Shown here one piece after another: positions 1-7,768 of a stretch of 46,012 nt of DNA. How positions within the stretch are numbered: position 1 is the first letter of the stretch; every line of letters starts with the position of its first letter. The DNA is from Candidatus Goldiibacteriota bacterium HGW-Goldbacteria-1. GTDB lineage: Bacteria; Oederibacteriota; PGYV01. The position numbers and the translations under genes were made by a program. The notes under the pieces were generated by a model. That model saw only the letters and a program-made list of their open reading frames with translations, was not told the DNA's origin and searched no databases. The stretch covers positions 1 through 46,012 of the forward strand of contig PGYV01000014.1 in assembly GCA_002839855.1 (NCBI GenBank). The letters are read 5' to 3'.

Positions 1-14
1 CGCTGTGTTAACGT

Positions 15-178
15 CATTGGCAGCCGTGGGCTTGCGGCACATCCGAATCTGCCGGCGCGGCATTAAACAGTTCCTGCCGCATAGAAAATATACTTGCGCG
101 GCACGCACTTAAAAAATACACCCAACCCCTGTATTGTTTTTGTCCTTCTAATTTTCCAATTTCGAATTCTCGATGTTT
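15..178. repeat. 164-bp direct repeat, copy 1
   Basis: This segment starts CATTGGCAGCCGTGGGC and is repeated 299 bp downstream at 314-477 with six substitutions that I can count and no indels. The first 14 bases of the window resemble the sequence before copy 2 only loosely, so the true unit may begin outside the window. Confidence 0.9.
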
Positions 179-225
179 TATTTACTTCTTTCCCTCCGGC
201 CATCTGTACATCCGTCCCTTGGCTT

Positions 226-311
226 TACCGGGCTTGGGTATGTTTTTTCAGTACGCGCCGCAAATTGGTGTGCTTGTATTCAAACAAGTTTGAAGTCAGC
301 AGGTATGTTAA
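226..311. repeat. Dispersed repeat shared with the right window end
   Basis: The segment begins TACCGGGCTTGGGTAT, contains CAGTACGCGCCGCAAATTGG and ends GGTATGTTAA. It recurs in the same orientation at 45928-46012. This copy contains a perfect inverted repeat TTCAAAC-AA-GTTTGAA that is degraded in the right-hand copy. It leads directly into direct-repeat copy 2, so the larger unit is probably this segment plus the 164-bp repeat. Confidence 0.85.
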
Positions 312-313
312 TT

Positions 314-477
314 CATTGGCAGCCGTGGGCTTGCGGCACATCCGAATCTGCCGGCGCGGCATTAAACAGTTTCTGCCGCATAGAAAATATACTTGCGCGG
401 CACGCACTTAAAAAATACACCCAACCCCTGTATTATTTTTGTCCTTCCAATTTTCCAATTTCGAATTTTCAATATTT
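314..477. repeat. 164-bp direct repeat, copy 2
   Basis: Second copy of the repeat at 15-178, about 96% identical by eye. It includes the words TGCGGCACATCCGAATCTGC and CTTGCGCGGCACGCACTT. No open frame is preserved as a protein between the copies, which argues for a non-coding element. Confidence 0.9.
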
Positions 478-525
478 GTTTTATCGTTACTTCCGAACAT
501 CCGAGCCGCTGAGGTATTATTAGGG

Positions 526-554
526 TTGAATATACTTATTATATATAATAAAAT
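526..554 (+). promoter_or_regulatory. Candidate sigma-70 promoter for the MEMO gene
   Basis: TTGAAT at 526-531 and TAAAAT at 549-554 are separated by 17 bases in an AT-rich stretch about 85 bases before the start codon. Other TATAAT-like words overlap here, so the exact elements are uncertain. Confidence 0.35.
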
Positions 555-637
555 ATACATAATCTGGCGGTTGCGGGAGTTTAGGAGTTCGTTGAGAGTA
601 TATGAAAACTGCAAACCGTGTTGGTTGGGGGCTGTAA

Positions 638-1438
638 ATGCTTAGGGAACCTGTTGTTGCCGGAACGTTTTATGAAAAATCAAAAGAAGGCCTGCTTAAA
701 CAAATACTGGAATTAAAAAAGGACGCGCCTGTGGAAAAGGTGCTTGCCAAAGGGATTATGGTGCCTCATGCCGGATATATGTATTCCGGAAAAGTGGCTG
801 CGGAAACATTTAATTCTGTTGAGATTCCGGACACAGTAATAATACTTGGCCCTAATCATACAGGTGTGGGAGTGCCGGTTTCTATATACGGCGAGGGTGC
901 ATGGAAAACCCCTTTGGGTGATTTGCAGATAGATAAGAATATGGCTTCAGATATAATGAAAGCCGCGGGTATTACCCACCAGGACAGGACAGCACACGCC
1001 AGGGAACATTCAATAGAAGTACAGATACCTTTTCTTCAGCAGATAAACAGCAGTATTAAATTTGTACCCATATCGCTTGCGCAGCCTTCCAGGGATGAAC
1101 TTAAACTGCTTGCCAAAGCGCTGGCGCATGTATTGGATGACAGCCAGGCTTTAATAGTTGCCTCTTCAGATTTAACGCATTATGAACCTGCTGATGTTGT
1201 AAAGAAAAAAGATAAAATGGTTATTGACGCCATATTAAAACTTGATCCCGATGCAATGACAGATGCGGTTGAAAAAAATGATATTACCATGTGCGGCTGG
1301 ATGCCTGTTTATGTGATGCTTCTGGCATGCAAAGAACTTGGCGCTACAGAGGCAAAACTTGTCAGATATATGACTTCCGGCGACGTAACCGGCGAGACTG
1401 AACAGGTGGTAGGGTATGGAGGAATGATTATAACATGA
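638..1438 (+). CDS. MEMO1-family protein (AmmeMemoRadiSam system protein B)
   Basis: A 266-residue protein that matches the MEMO family along its whole length. It opens with REPVVAGTFY, followed by PHAGYMYSG (His44), GPNHTG (His74), EHSIEVQ (His124), SSDLTHYE (176-183) and CGW (Cys219). The two histidines and the cysteine correspond to the metal-binding positions described for human MEMO1, which is related to extradiol dioxygenases. No signal peptide or membrane segment is present. The usual partners, an AMMECR1-domain protein and a radical SAM protein, are not adjacent; the next gene overlaps by four bases (ATGA) and is an alcohol dehydrogenase. The in vivo reaction of bacterial members is unknown, so only family membership is claimed. 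Confidence 0.9.
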   Translation: MLREPVVAGTFYEKSKEGLLKQILELKKDAPVEKVLAKGIMVPHAGYMYSGKVAAETFNSVEIPDTVIILGPNHTGVGVPVSIYGEGAWKTPLGDLQIDKNMASDIMKAAGITHQDRTAHAREHSIEVQIPFLQQINSSIKFVPISLAQPSRDELKLLAKALAHVLDDSQALIVASSDLTHYEPADVVKKKDKMVIDAILKLDPDAMTDAVEKNDITMCGWMPVYVMLLACKELGATEAKLVRYMTSGDVTGETEQVVGYGGMIIT

Positions 1439-2553
1439 CAGGTTTTAACCTTCTTTTTCCCCCTGTTGTCCGTTTTGGCGAAGGGTCATTATCCCTGCTT
1501 GAAAAGGAAAATATACCCGGTGCCGCGGGTGTAATTATCACAGGCGGAAAATCCGCGAAAAAATCCGGCGCCCTGGACAGGGCGGCGGCATATCTTAGAA
1601 AAACCGGCAAAAAAATACATATTTATGACGGGGTGGAACCGGAAGTTTCTGTTGAAACGGTTGATAAAGCGGCGCGGTTCTGCAGAAGCGTAAAAGCCGG
1701 TTTTATAATAGGGCTTGGCGGGGGAAGCGCGCTGGACTGTGCCAAAGCGGCCGCCGGGTGCGCGGCGGATAAATACAGTGTTGTTGATTATCTTGAAAAT
1801 AAAGTAAAACTAAAAAATTCTCCGGTATATTTTATAGCAATCCCCACAACCGCGGGCACAGGTTCGGAATGCACAAAAAATTCTGTGCTTACATGGACGG
1901 ATAAAAAAATAAAAATAAGCCTGCGCGGCGATATGCTTGTACCGCGGCTGGTTCTGGCAGACCCGCAGCTTACATATTCAATGCCGCCGGATATTACGGC
2001 ATGGACGGGAATGGACGCTTTGACTCACGCTGTGGAATCATATTTCTCCTCCGGCGCTAACGAAGTGACAAAGGCGATGTCCGTGTCGGCAATTAAACTT
2101 ATTCAGGCAAATATTGTAAAAGCATATAAGAACGGCGGCAATAAAGAGGCCAGGCGCGCGATGCTGCTTGGAAGCTTAACCGCAGGTTTTGCTTTTGCAA
2201 ACGCGGGGTTAGGCGCTGTGCACGGGCTTGGGCATCCGGTGGGTGCAATTTGTAAAATGCCGCACGGGCTGGTAAACGCCATAATGCTGCCTTATGTTTT
2301 AAAATACAATAAAAAGGCGTGTTTAAAAGGGATGAAAGCCCTTGAAAAAGAGGCAGGAAATGACATAATAGAAACAGTTTCCGGTTTAAATAAAAAAATG
2401 AACATACCGGAAAAAATAAGTGATGTATGCAGCAAAGCCAAAGAACTGTCCGGACTGATTCTTTCAACCACCGCTTATTCAGGGTCAATGCAGTATAATC
2501 CCGTGAAAATGGATGCGGAGAAAACAGAAAAACTTTTAAAGAGGGTGTTGTGA
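1435..2553 (+). CDS. Iron-containing alcohol dehydrogenase (group III)
   Basis: A 372-residue cytoplasmic NAD(P)-dependent dehydrogenase. GLGGGSALDCAKA (93-105) is the nucleotide-binding loop and PTTAGTGSE follows at 137-145. Metal ligands are visible as Asp194 and His198 in GMDALTHAVE, His263 in AVHGLGHPVGA and His277 in MPHGLVNA; these positions match the FucO/AdhB pattern closely. Length is slightly below the typical 380-390 residues, the shortening being in the C-terminal helical domain. It overlaps the MEMO gene by ATGA and the next gene by GTGA, so the three are translationally coupled. Substrate cannot be deduced; a short-chain alcohol/aldehyde or diol is typical. Confidence 0.9.
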   Translation: MTGFNLLFPPVVRFGEGSLSLLEKENIPGAAGVIITGGKSAKKSGALDRAAAYLRKTGKKIHIYDGVEPEVSVETVDKAARFCRSVKAGFIIGLGGGSALDCAKAAAGCAADKYSVVDYLENKVKLKNSPVYFIAIPTTAGTGSECTKNSVLTWTDKKIKISLRGDMLVPRLVLADPQLTYSMPPDITAWTGMDALTHAVESYFSSGANEVTKAMSVSAIKLIQANIVKAYKNGGNKEARRAMLLGSLTAGFAFANAGLGAVHGLGHPVGAICKMPHGLVNAIMLPYVLKYNKKACLKGMKALEKEAGNDIIETVSGLNKKMNIPEKISDVCSKAKELSGLILSTTAYSGSMQYNPVKMDAEKTEKLLKRVL

Positions 2554-3899
2554 GTTCAGAAGAAAAAGTATTGTCTTTAAAAACCGTAATATTTTTCACT
2601 GTTATTATCTGCGTCTTTGCTTTGTTCAGGTTTTTCTTCGTTTATAATCCAATTGATTCCGCCGAAGGGGAACTTGCGTATTTTGGAAAGAACACGGGCA
2701 CGGAAACAATGTACGCGCAGAATGATACAAAACTGATGCCGTTGACTGCTTATGTTTACAGGGCGGCTTTTTCCTTTGCGGGTGAAAACCCGGAAGCCGT
2801 AAGAAAACTTGGAGTTATTTATTTTTTACTGACAGCAGCTCTTGTGTTTATGGCGGCAAGGACATATTTTGGGAATGTCTTATCCTTATTTGCGGTTTTT
2901 ATGTATGGTTTATATCAGAACACCCACGCCGGCGGCGGGCTTAACGCTTATCCTTCATATTTTTCGCAGATTTTTTTGCTTCTTTCTTTCCTTTTTGTGG
3001 CGGAACTGGAAGAAGGTTTTGAAAATGCCGACTACGCGCTTTCAGGTATTTTTATTGGCGCGGCATTTTTAACAATGGCACAGGCGGTGTTTTTTATTTT
3101 TGTGCCTTTATATTTTGTTCTTAAAAGAGAAAAAAGTAATGCACTAAAACATTTGCTGTTTCTGACGGCGGGTTTTTTTGCTGTTATTATTGCGGCATGT
3201 ATTTATATGATAAAAGAGGGAATGCTGGCGGGTTTTGGACGGGCAATTGCAGGGCAATTTTCTTTTTACGGTACTGCTGGAATAGCAGATGTGCTTTTGG
3301 TATATCTATTTGGAACGGCCGCATTTGTGATAAGTATTATTATTTTCTTGTTTAAAAAAGGGAAAACAGAAAGTTTTCCTGTTTTAGTATCAGGAATCTG
3401 CGCTATAATCTGCGGCCTGATTGCATCAATAGCCGGGGAAAAGGGGCCGTTTCTTACAGCGGTTCCATTTTTAGCTTTATCGTCAGCGCTGTTACTTCAA
3501 TGCTTGAAGTTGGATAAAGATACGGTAAAAAACGGCATTTATATATTCATACTGGCGCTTATAATTATACCTGCGCATTTTTACACTTCCGGTATGAAAA
3601 AATATATAGGTTCGGCAGGAGTAACAGAAGAAAAACAGTATGACTCTTTAAATGCGGCTGAAATAATAAAGACAAGCGGAGCAAAATCGCTTGCCGTAAC
3701 TGAAGGATGCCGGGAAATACTTTTTTTGTCAGGTATTAAGCCGGCAGGCAGAAACTTTTATGACGGTGATGCTGATATAAAATGTGTGGAACGTATTAAC
3801 GCGGAAAAAGAAACCGATCCAAAAGGGTACGGCCTTATGGCAGTCACAAAATATTATATGATTTACGGAAGGGGTGTACAGAATGAAAAAAATAAATGA
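2550..3899 (+). CDS. Polytopic membrane protein, GT-C (family 39/83)-like glycosyltransferase
   Basis: A 449-residue protein starting at a GTG that overlaps the previous stop. After a first hydrophobic helix (about 11-30) comes an acidic loop, PIDSAEGELAYFG, followed by DTKLMPLTAYVYRAAF and further helices. This matches the layout of ArnT/PMT-type lipid-dependent glycosyltransferases, where an acidic residue in the first outer loop is catalytic. About ten hydrophobic segments are visible, then a soluble C-terminal tail of roughly 100 residues. The match rests on layout, not strong motifs, so a generic membrane protein cannot be excluded. Cupin and TPR-membrane genes follow directly. Confidence 0.55.
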   Translation: MSSEEKVLSLKTVIFFTVIICVFALFRFFFVYNPIDSAEGELAYFGKNTGTETMYAQNDTKLMPLTAYVYRAAFSFAGENPEAVRKLGVIYFLLTAALVFMAARTYFGNVLSLFAVFMYGLYQNTHAGGGLNAYPSYFSQIFLLLSFLFVAELEEGFENADYALSGIFIGAAFLTMAQAVFFIFVPLYFVLKREKSNALKHLLFLTAGFFAVIIAACIYMIKEGMLAGFGRAIAGQFSFYGTAGIADVLLVYLFGTAAFVISIIIFLFKKGKTESFPVLVSGICAIICGLIASIAGEKGPFLTAVPFLALSSALLLQCLKLDKDTVKNGIYIFILALIIIPAHFYTSGMKKYIGSAGVTEEKQYDSLNAAEIIKTSGAKSLAVTEGCREILFLSGIKPAGRNFYDGDADIKCVERINAEKETDPKGYGLMAVTKYYMIYGRGVQNEKNK

Positions 3900-4197
3900 A
3901 AATGAAGTGCCCGCGAAGTTTGGCACATGGGGTTCGCGGTATCTTTTTAATGAACCTGATTTTTCTGCCGGAAGCGCTGAATTAATTCCCGGCAAAGAGA
4001 TAGCGGAGCATATGCATGATGATGAAAAAGAATTTTTTTATTTTATAAAAGGCACTCCGCTTTTTAAAGCGTGCGGAAAAGAATACAGGGTATCTGAAGG
4101 CGACGCTTTTCTTGTGGAAGAGGGCGAGTCGCATGCTTTAATAAATGACACCAACGGGGTTATAAAAATAAACTTTGTTAAAATGAAAATTAAATAA
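3883..4197 (+). CDS. Small single-domain cupin
   Basis: About 104 residues forming one beta-barrel cupin domain. The start is placed at ATG 3883, preceded by GGAAGGGG, rather than an in-frame GTG nine bases earlier; the gene overlaps the upstream one by 17 bases. Cupin motif 1 reads EHMHDDEKEFFYFIKG (two histidines plus a glutamate as likely metal ligands) and motif 2 is GDAFLVEEGESHALIN with a further histidine. Small cupins of this type serve as sugar isomerases/epimerases, metal-dependent oxygenases or binding proteins. The position between two membrane proteins with glycosyltransferase-like features suggests, but does not prove, a role with sugars. Confidence 0.75.
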   Translation: MKKINENEVPAKFGTWGSRYLFNEPDFSAGSAELIPGKEIAEHMHDDEKEFFYFIKGTPLFKACGKEYRVSEGDAFLVEEGESHALINDTNGVIKINFVKMKIK

Positions 4198-4200
4198 TAA

Positions 4201-4235
4201 AGCGGTTTAAAAACCCTGCGGTTTGTTAAACCGCT
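4201..4235. terminator. Inverted repeat between cupin and membrane-protein genes
   Basis: AGCGGTTTAA at 4201-4210 is an exact inverted copy of TTAAACCGCT at 4226-4235, with a 15-base loop. It directly follows the cupin stop codon. The downstream run is AAATTTAT rather than a strong T tract, so it may attenuate, act as a weak terminator or protect an mRNA end. Confidence 0.5.
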
Positions 4236-4260
4236 AAATTTATCCGTTTATGGAGGCAAT

Positions 4261-6087
4261 ATGCCGGAACAGGGACAGAAAAAACTTGTAGAATTGTTAA
4301 AATACGCGCTTTTATTCTTTTTTGCGCTTATTGTATTTTTTTGTGCGGCAGCGCCTGATAATCTAAATGATTACTTTGATAAGGCATCAAAAGGAAGGCA
4401 GATTGTAAGGTCAATGGAGCTTCCTGACAGCTATGATTTTTCATATACCGGCCAGCAGATGGTAAAGCCGGAAACCTGGATGTCTGACGTGTTGTTTTAT
4501 TCATTATCATATGTGACAGGGATAAAGTTTATGTTTGTACCTGTCTTTCTTGTGTATGCCCTGATATTTCTTGTACTTTTTGCAACGGTTTTCAGAAGGC
4601 AGCAGAGAAAATATATAAGCATTGTAATGCCGCTGTGCCTTTTTGGCGCTTTTCTCCTTATGCCGCAGCTTAATTCAGCAGGTGCTGTTGCCGGAATATT
4701 ATTTACATCATATTTTATTTATGTCATGGAATTAAGGCCTATACCGAAAAAATTATGGTTTTATGTGTCGCTTCCGGCAGCCGCGGTTTTATGGGCAAAT
4801 ACCTCCACCACCGCTTTGCTGGCTCCTGTAATTATGTTAATCTACGGTGGTTATTTCGTTCTTCAGATGAAAGAAAACGCGGAAAAGAAATACCTTTATA
4901 ACATCTACATATATATATTTTCACTGTGCACCGTTTCCGCGGCTATATTGCTGTCGCCAATGGACATAAATAGCCACATTGAATTTGTAAAAAGGCTTTT
5001 TTCCGGCGGGTTTCACAGGGGGTTTGGCTATTCGGGAGCAAATATTTTATACTATATTTTGTTTTATTTGTTTATTGTGATGGCTGCGGCGCTTGTAATT
5101 TTTGATACAAGGGAAAATTCTGATGCAGGAAGAAATTCCGAATTTATGAAAGACGTTGTGCTTATAATTTTGTTTCTTGGACTGGCGATGATAAACGCAG
5201 AATTTATACCATACCTGCTTGTGGTATTAATACCCATAGGGGCGTATTACCTGTATCTGGCGTTCAGGTGGGAAATAGTAATGCCAAAACAGTGGACGGA
5301 AAGCAGCCTTACGCGGGTAAAACTTCCTGTGTACGGGCTTATGCTGTTTTTTGCCCTGTTTGTGCTGATGTCATATTCCACAAACGCGGCAAAAGAAGCG
5401 TATTACCCCCGCGCTGCGGTGAAATATATTTCTGCAGAAGGCGTACCTGCCAATATTTTTAATGATCCTGCATGGGGCAATTTTATTGCTTACAGCCTGT
5501 ATCCGGCTGTCAGGCCTTTTATCAGTTATGATGAAAAAATACAGGCAGAGGCAAAAGAAATATTATCAGGTATTGATACAATTGATTCTTATATAGAAGG
5601 GTACAGCCTTAATTCCTTTTTAATAAAAAAAGAGTCCAAAGAACTGGCGTCAGCGCTGTATTTAAGGGGATACAAGGCGGCTTTTTTTGATGATGAAGTG
5701 ATGCTTCTTGTGAATCCTTTTAAGACGCAGAAGTATTTAAAATATGTTTTTCCGCACAGCCCGAAAGATATTTATGACAAAAAGAAAGCCGAGCCTGCAA
5801 TAGCGGAACTTGAGGAAATGATTGAAACCAGGCCGTCTGAAGACGCGGTAATAACTCTTTCAAGGATATACGCTGCGCAGGGCAGCGACAAAGCAATTGA
5901 TTTTCTGCAGGATGCCCTTGAAAGGTACCCGTTTAAGGAAAAGATAAAAAAAGAACTTGGGCTTCTGTTTTATAATGACGGTGATTATGAAAACGCCCTT
6001 GAAACCTGGGGCTTTTCAGCGTGGAGTGACAAAGAAATATATATAAAGGCGCGGGACGCCAGAAAAATGATGAAAAGGGCGGAATAA
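4261..6087 (+). CDS. Multi-pass membrane protein with C-terminal TPR-like region
   Basis: A 608-residue protein preceded by TGGAGG. The N-terminal 380 residues hold about ten transmembrane helices. The soluble part begins with PRAAVKYISAEGVPANIFND and continues AWGNFIAYSLYPAVRPFISYD. This layout, a GT-C-like membrane core followed by a 'wGnfi..lyP..rpfi.yD' segment and TPR-like helices (about 510-600), is common in unassigned membrane proteins of environmental bacteria annotated only as TPR-containing. I infer a role in cell-surface polymer or glycan handling from the neighbouring GT-C-like gene. No catalytic motif can be named with certainty. Confidence 0.55.
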   Translation: MPEQGQKKLVELLKYALLFFFALIVFFCAAAPDNLNDYFDKASKGRQIVRSMELPDSYDFSYTGQQMVKPETWMSDVLFYSLSYVTGIKFMFVPVFLVYALIFLVLFATVFRRQQRKYISIVMPLCLFGAFLLMPQLNSAGAVAGILFTSYFIYVMELRPIPKKLWFYVSLPAAAVLWANTSTTALLAPVIMLIYGGYFVLQMKENAEKKYLYNIYIYIFSLCTVSAAILLSPMDINSHIEFVKRLFSGGFHRGFGYSGANILYYILFYLFIVMAAALVIFDTRENSDAGRNSEFMKDVVLIILFLGLAMINAEFIPYLLVVLIPIGAYYLYLAFRWEIVMPKQWTESSLTRVKLPVYGLMLFFALFVLMSYSTNAAKEAYYPRAAVKYISAEGVPANIFNDPAWGNFIAYSLYPAVRPFISYDEKIQAEAKEILSGIDTIDSYIEGYSLNSFLIKKESKELASALYLRGYKAAFFDDEVMLLVNPFKTQKYLKYVFPHSPKDIYDKKKAEPAIAELEEMIETRPSEDAVITLSRIYAAQGSDKAIDFLQDALERYPFKEKIKKELGLLFYNDGDYENALETWGFSAWSDKEIYIKARDARKMMKRAE

Positions 6088-6096
6088 AGCACGATT

Positions 6097-6453
6097 ATGA
6101 TTACGGATGCCAAGTTAAAAATTCTGTCCGATAAAATAACCGCTCTTGGAATTAAAGACAGCGATATTATTGAAAAATTTATGACATCCGGCAATAAGGG
6201 CGGACAGAAGGCAAATAAAAGTTCCAACGCGGTTTATCTTAAACACCTGCCTACCGGGATTGAAGTTAAATGTAAAGAAACCCGCCACAGGGAGATTAAC
6301 CGTTTTCTGGCCAAAAGGCTGCTTGTTGATAAAATTGAAGAACTGCAGACCGGCCGCAGCACAAGGACGGACAGGGCGGATAAAATCAGAAAAGCCAAAA
6401 ACAGAAAGCAAAGAAAGGCCGCGGCAAAGAAATCAAAAGCCTTGATTGACTAA
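6097..6453 (+). CDS. Peptide chain release factor-like protein with GGQ motif
   Basis: A 118-residue protein with the RF-1 catalytic domain only. SGNKGGQKANKSSNAV contains the GGQ that triggers peptidyl-tRNA ester hydrolysis on the ribosome, followed by ETRHREINRFLAKRLL and a very basic C-terminal tail (KAKNRKQRKAAAKKSK). It lacks the codon-recognition domains of RF1/RF2. The layout resembles ArfB (YaeJ) and mitochondrial MTRFR-type proteins, which rescue stalled ribosomes, the basic tail entering the mRNA channel or contacting rRNA. It starts 9 bases after the preceding stop, with GGGCGG as the probable ribosome binding site. ArfB versus the wider release-factor-like family cannot be settled here. 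Confidence 0.85.
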   Translation: MITDAKLKILSDKITALGIKDSDIIEKFMTSGNKGGQKANKSSNAVYLKHLPTGIEVKCKETRHREINRFLAKRLLVDKIEELQTGRSTRTDRADKIRKAKNRKQRKAAAKKSKALID

Positions 6454-6532
6454 AATAAAGGCAACCTTTATAATCTCACATGCGTCAAATTTCAGGTTTT
6501 AACGTTAATCTCCAAAAAGCGGATGGTATTTT

Positions 6533-7768
6533 ATGAAAAAAACAGCGGTTGTAATGTTGCTTTTAATTTCTTTTTTTTCTTATTTGCGCGCGGAAAACAT
6601 ATCCCAATGCCTTCCCATAATTGAAAAGATAGTTTCCAACAGCCCCGCCGTGAAAAAAGCCGATGAAAATTTTAACAGGCAGAAGATGCTGTCATGGGCC
6701 GCGATAGGAAATATGCTTCCCGCGGTGTCTTTAAGGCACAACCGTTATTATCTTGCGGGCCGTGATAATATTGAAGACAACGGCTGGGATACTTACCTTA
6801 ACGCCAGAATGGTCCTGTTTTCGGGGTTGTCAAGAATCAACTATTACCTTGCGGGAACAAGCATGGAAGCTTCTTTTGAAAAAAGCGCGCAATATTCAAG
6901 GATGCTTGCGGAAGAAGAGGCAATATCGGTTTACTTTGAAGGCGCGTCTTTGGCGATGGAAACAGAAAATTATTCGGCATCATATAACCTTATGGAAAAG
7001 CGTTTAAAGGAATTAAAAAGAAGGGAAACGATAGGGAAAGCAAGAAAAAGCGAGGTTGCATCATCGGAAGTGCGGTATTATTCCTTAAACGCCCAGCTGA
7101 TACAGTATGAAAATAGCCTGCACAAAATAAAAGATGAAATAAGCCTTATGGCCGGCGCGGAAGCTGAAGAATTTATCCTTCCGCAGTGCATTAATATCCA
7201 AATTTCTAATTTTGACGCAGACAGCGCCGCTGAAAATAACCCCCTAATTCAATCGCAGAAAGAAAAATTCAATTACGCGCAGCGGTCCGCGTGGGCGCAG
7301 GCGGGAAGTTTTCTGCCTGTGGTAAGCTTATCCGCTTCGCATAAACTGGGTGAAGATAATTACAGGTACACGGGCCCTTCGGTTTCGCTTTTCGCGGAAT
7401 GGAGTATTTTTGAAGGCGGCGCCAGAATAGCGCAGACTGCGGCGGCGGTATCAGCTGCAAAAGCGGCGGAACAGGATTATGAAGACGCTAAAAGGTTCAT
7501 GAAGTTGAAAATCAGCGGGATATTTAATGACTATCAGGCTTCTTTAAAACGCAAAGAGGTATTAAAACTTGCTTATGAAGCTGCTGAAAAAAGCGCTAAA
7601 GAGCAGGAAAAAGATTATTATCTGGGAAATGTTTCAAACCTTGAAGTGCTGCAGGCAATGATGGATGTAACGGATTCAAAGCGCGCCTATGACAGGGAAA
7701 GCGCAATGCTGCTAAAATATTCAATGCTTCTGGATTTATACACAAAAGGCGCGGTGGAAAAAGAATGA
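6533..7768 (+). CDS. TolC-family outer membrane efflux protein
   Basis: A 411-residue protein with a signal peptide (MKKTAVVMLLLISFFSYLRA) and two internally related halves rich in long helices, as in TolC/OprM. The halves start near NSPAVKKADENF and NNPLIQSQKEKF; each has a beta-strand stretch (SLRHNRYYLAGR and SLSASHKLGEDN) followed by a GARIAQ-type return helix. It forms the outer-membrane channel of a tripartite exporter. It is shorter than E. coli TolC but in the normal OprM-like range. It overlaps the RND gene by four bases (ATGA), so the two are made together. Confidence 0.9.
   Translation: MKKTAVVMLLLISFFSYLRAENISQCLPIIEKIVSNSPAVKKADENFNRQKMLSWAAIGNMLPAVSLRHNRYYLAGRDNIEDNGWDTYLNARMVLFSGLSRINYYLAGTSMEASFEKSAQYSRMLAEEEAISVYFEGASLAMETENYSASYNLMEKRLKELKRRETIGKARKSEVASSEVRYYSLNAQLIQYENSLHKIKDEISLMAGAEAEEFILPQCINIQISNFDADSAAENNPLIQSQKEKFNYAQRSAWAQAGSFLPVVSLSASHKLGEDNYRYTGPSVSLFAEWSIFEGGARIAQTAAAVSAAKAAEQDYEDAKRFMKLKISGIFNDYQASLKRKEVLKLAYEAAEKSAKEQEKDYYLGNVSNLEVLQAMMDVTDSKRAYDRESAMLLKYSMLLDLYTKGAVEKE

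Larger units (their letters stand above)
1..637. other. Non-coding repeat-bearing leader region
   Basis: No convincing gene lies here. Short open frames exist on both strands, but none has a Shine-Dalgarno site or a recognisable protein. The stretch holds two copies of a 164-bp direct repeat (15-178 and 314-477). Between them is an 86-bp segment (226-311) that recurs at the right end of the window. The last 100 bases are AT-rich and probably contain the promoter of the MEMO gene. The GC-rich parts contain many CGGCA/TGCCG words that could pair, so a structured RNA or a mobile hairpin family is possible. Confidence 0.7.

Noticed and set aside
15-477. CRISPR array
   Set aside because: Only two long repeats, far longer than CRISPR repeats, with a 135-bp gap and no cas genes.
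1-637. Integron attC sites or an insertion sequence
   Set aside because: No integrase or transposase, no consistent core sites, and no terminal inverted repeats with target duplication could be identified.
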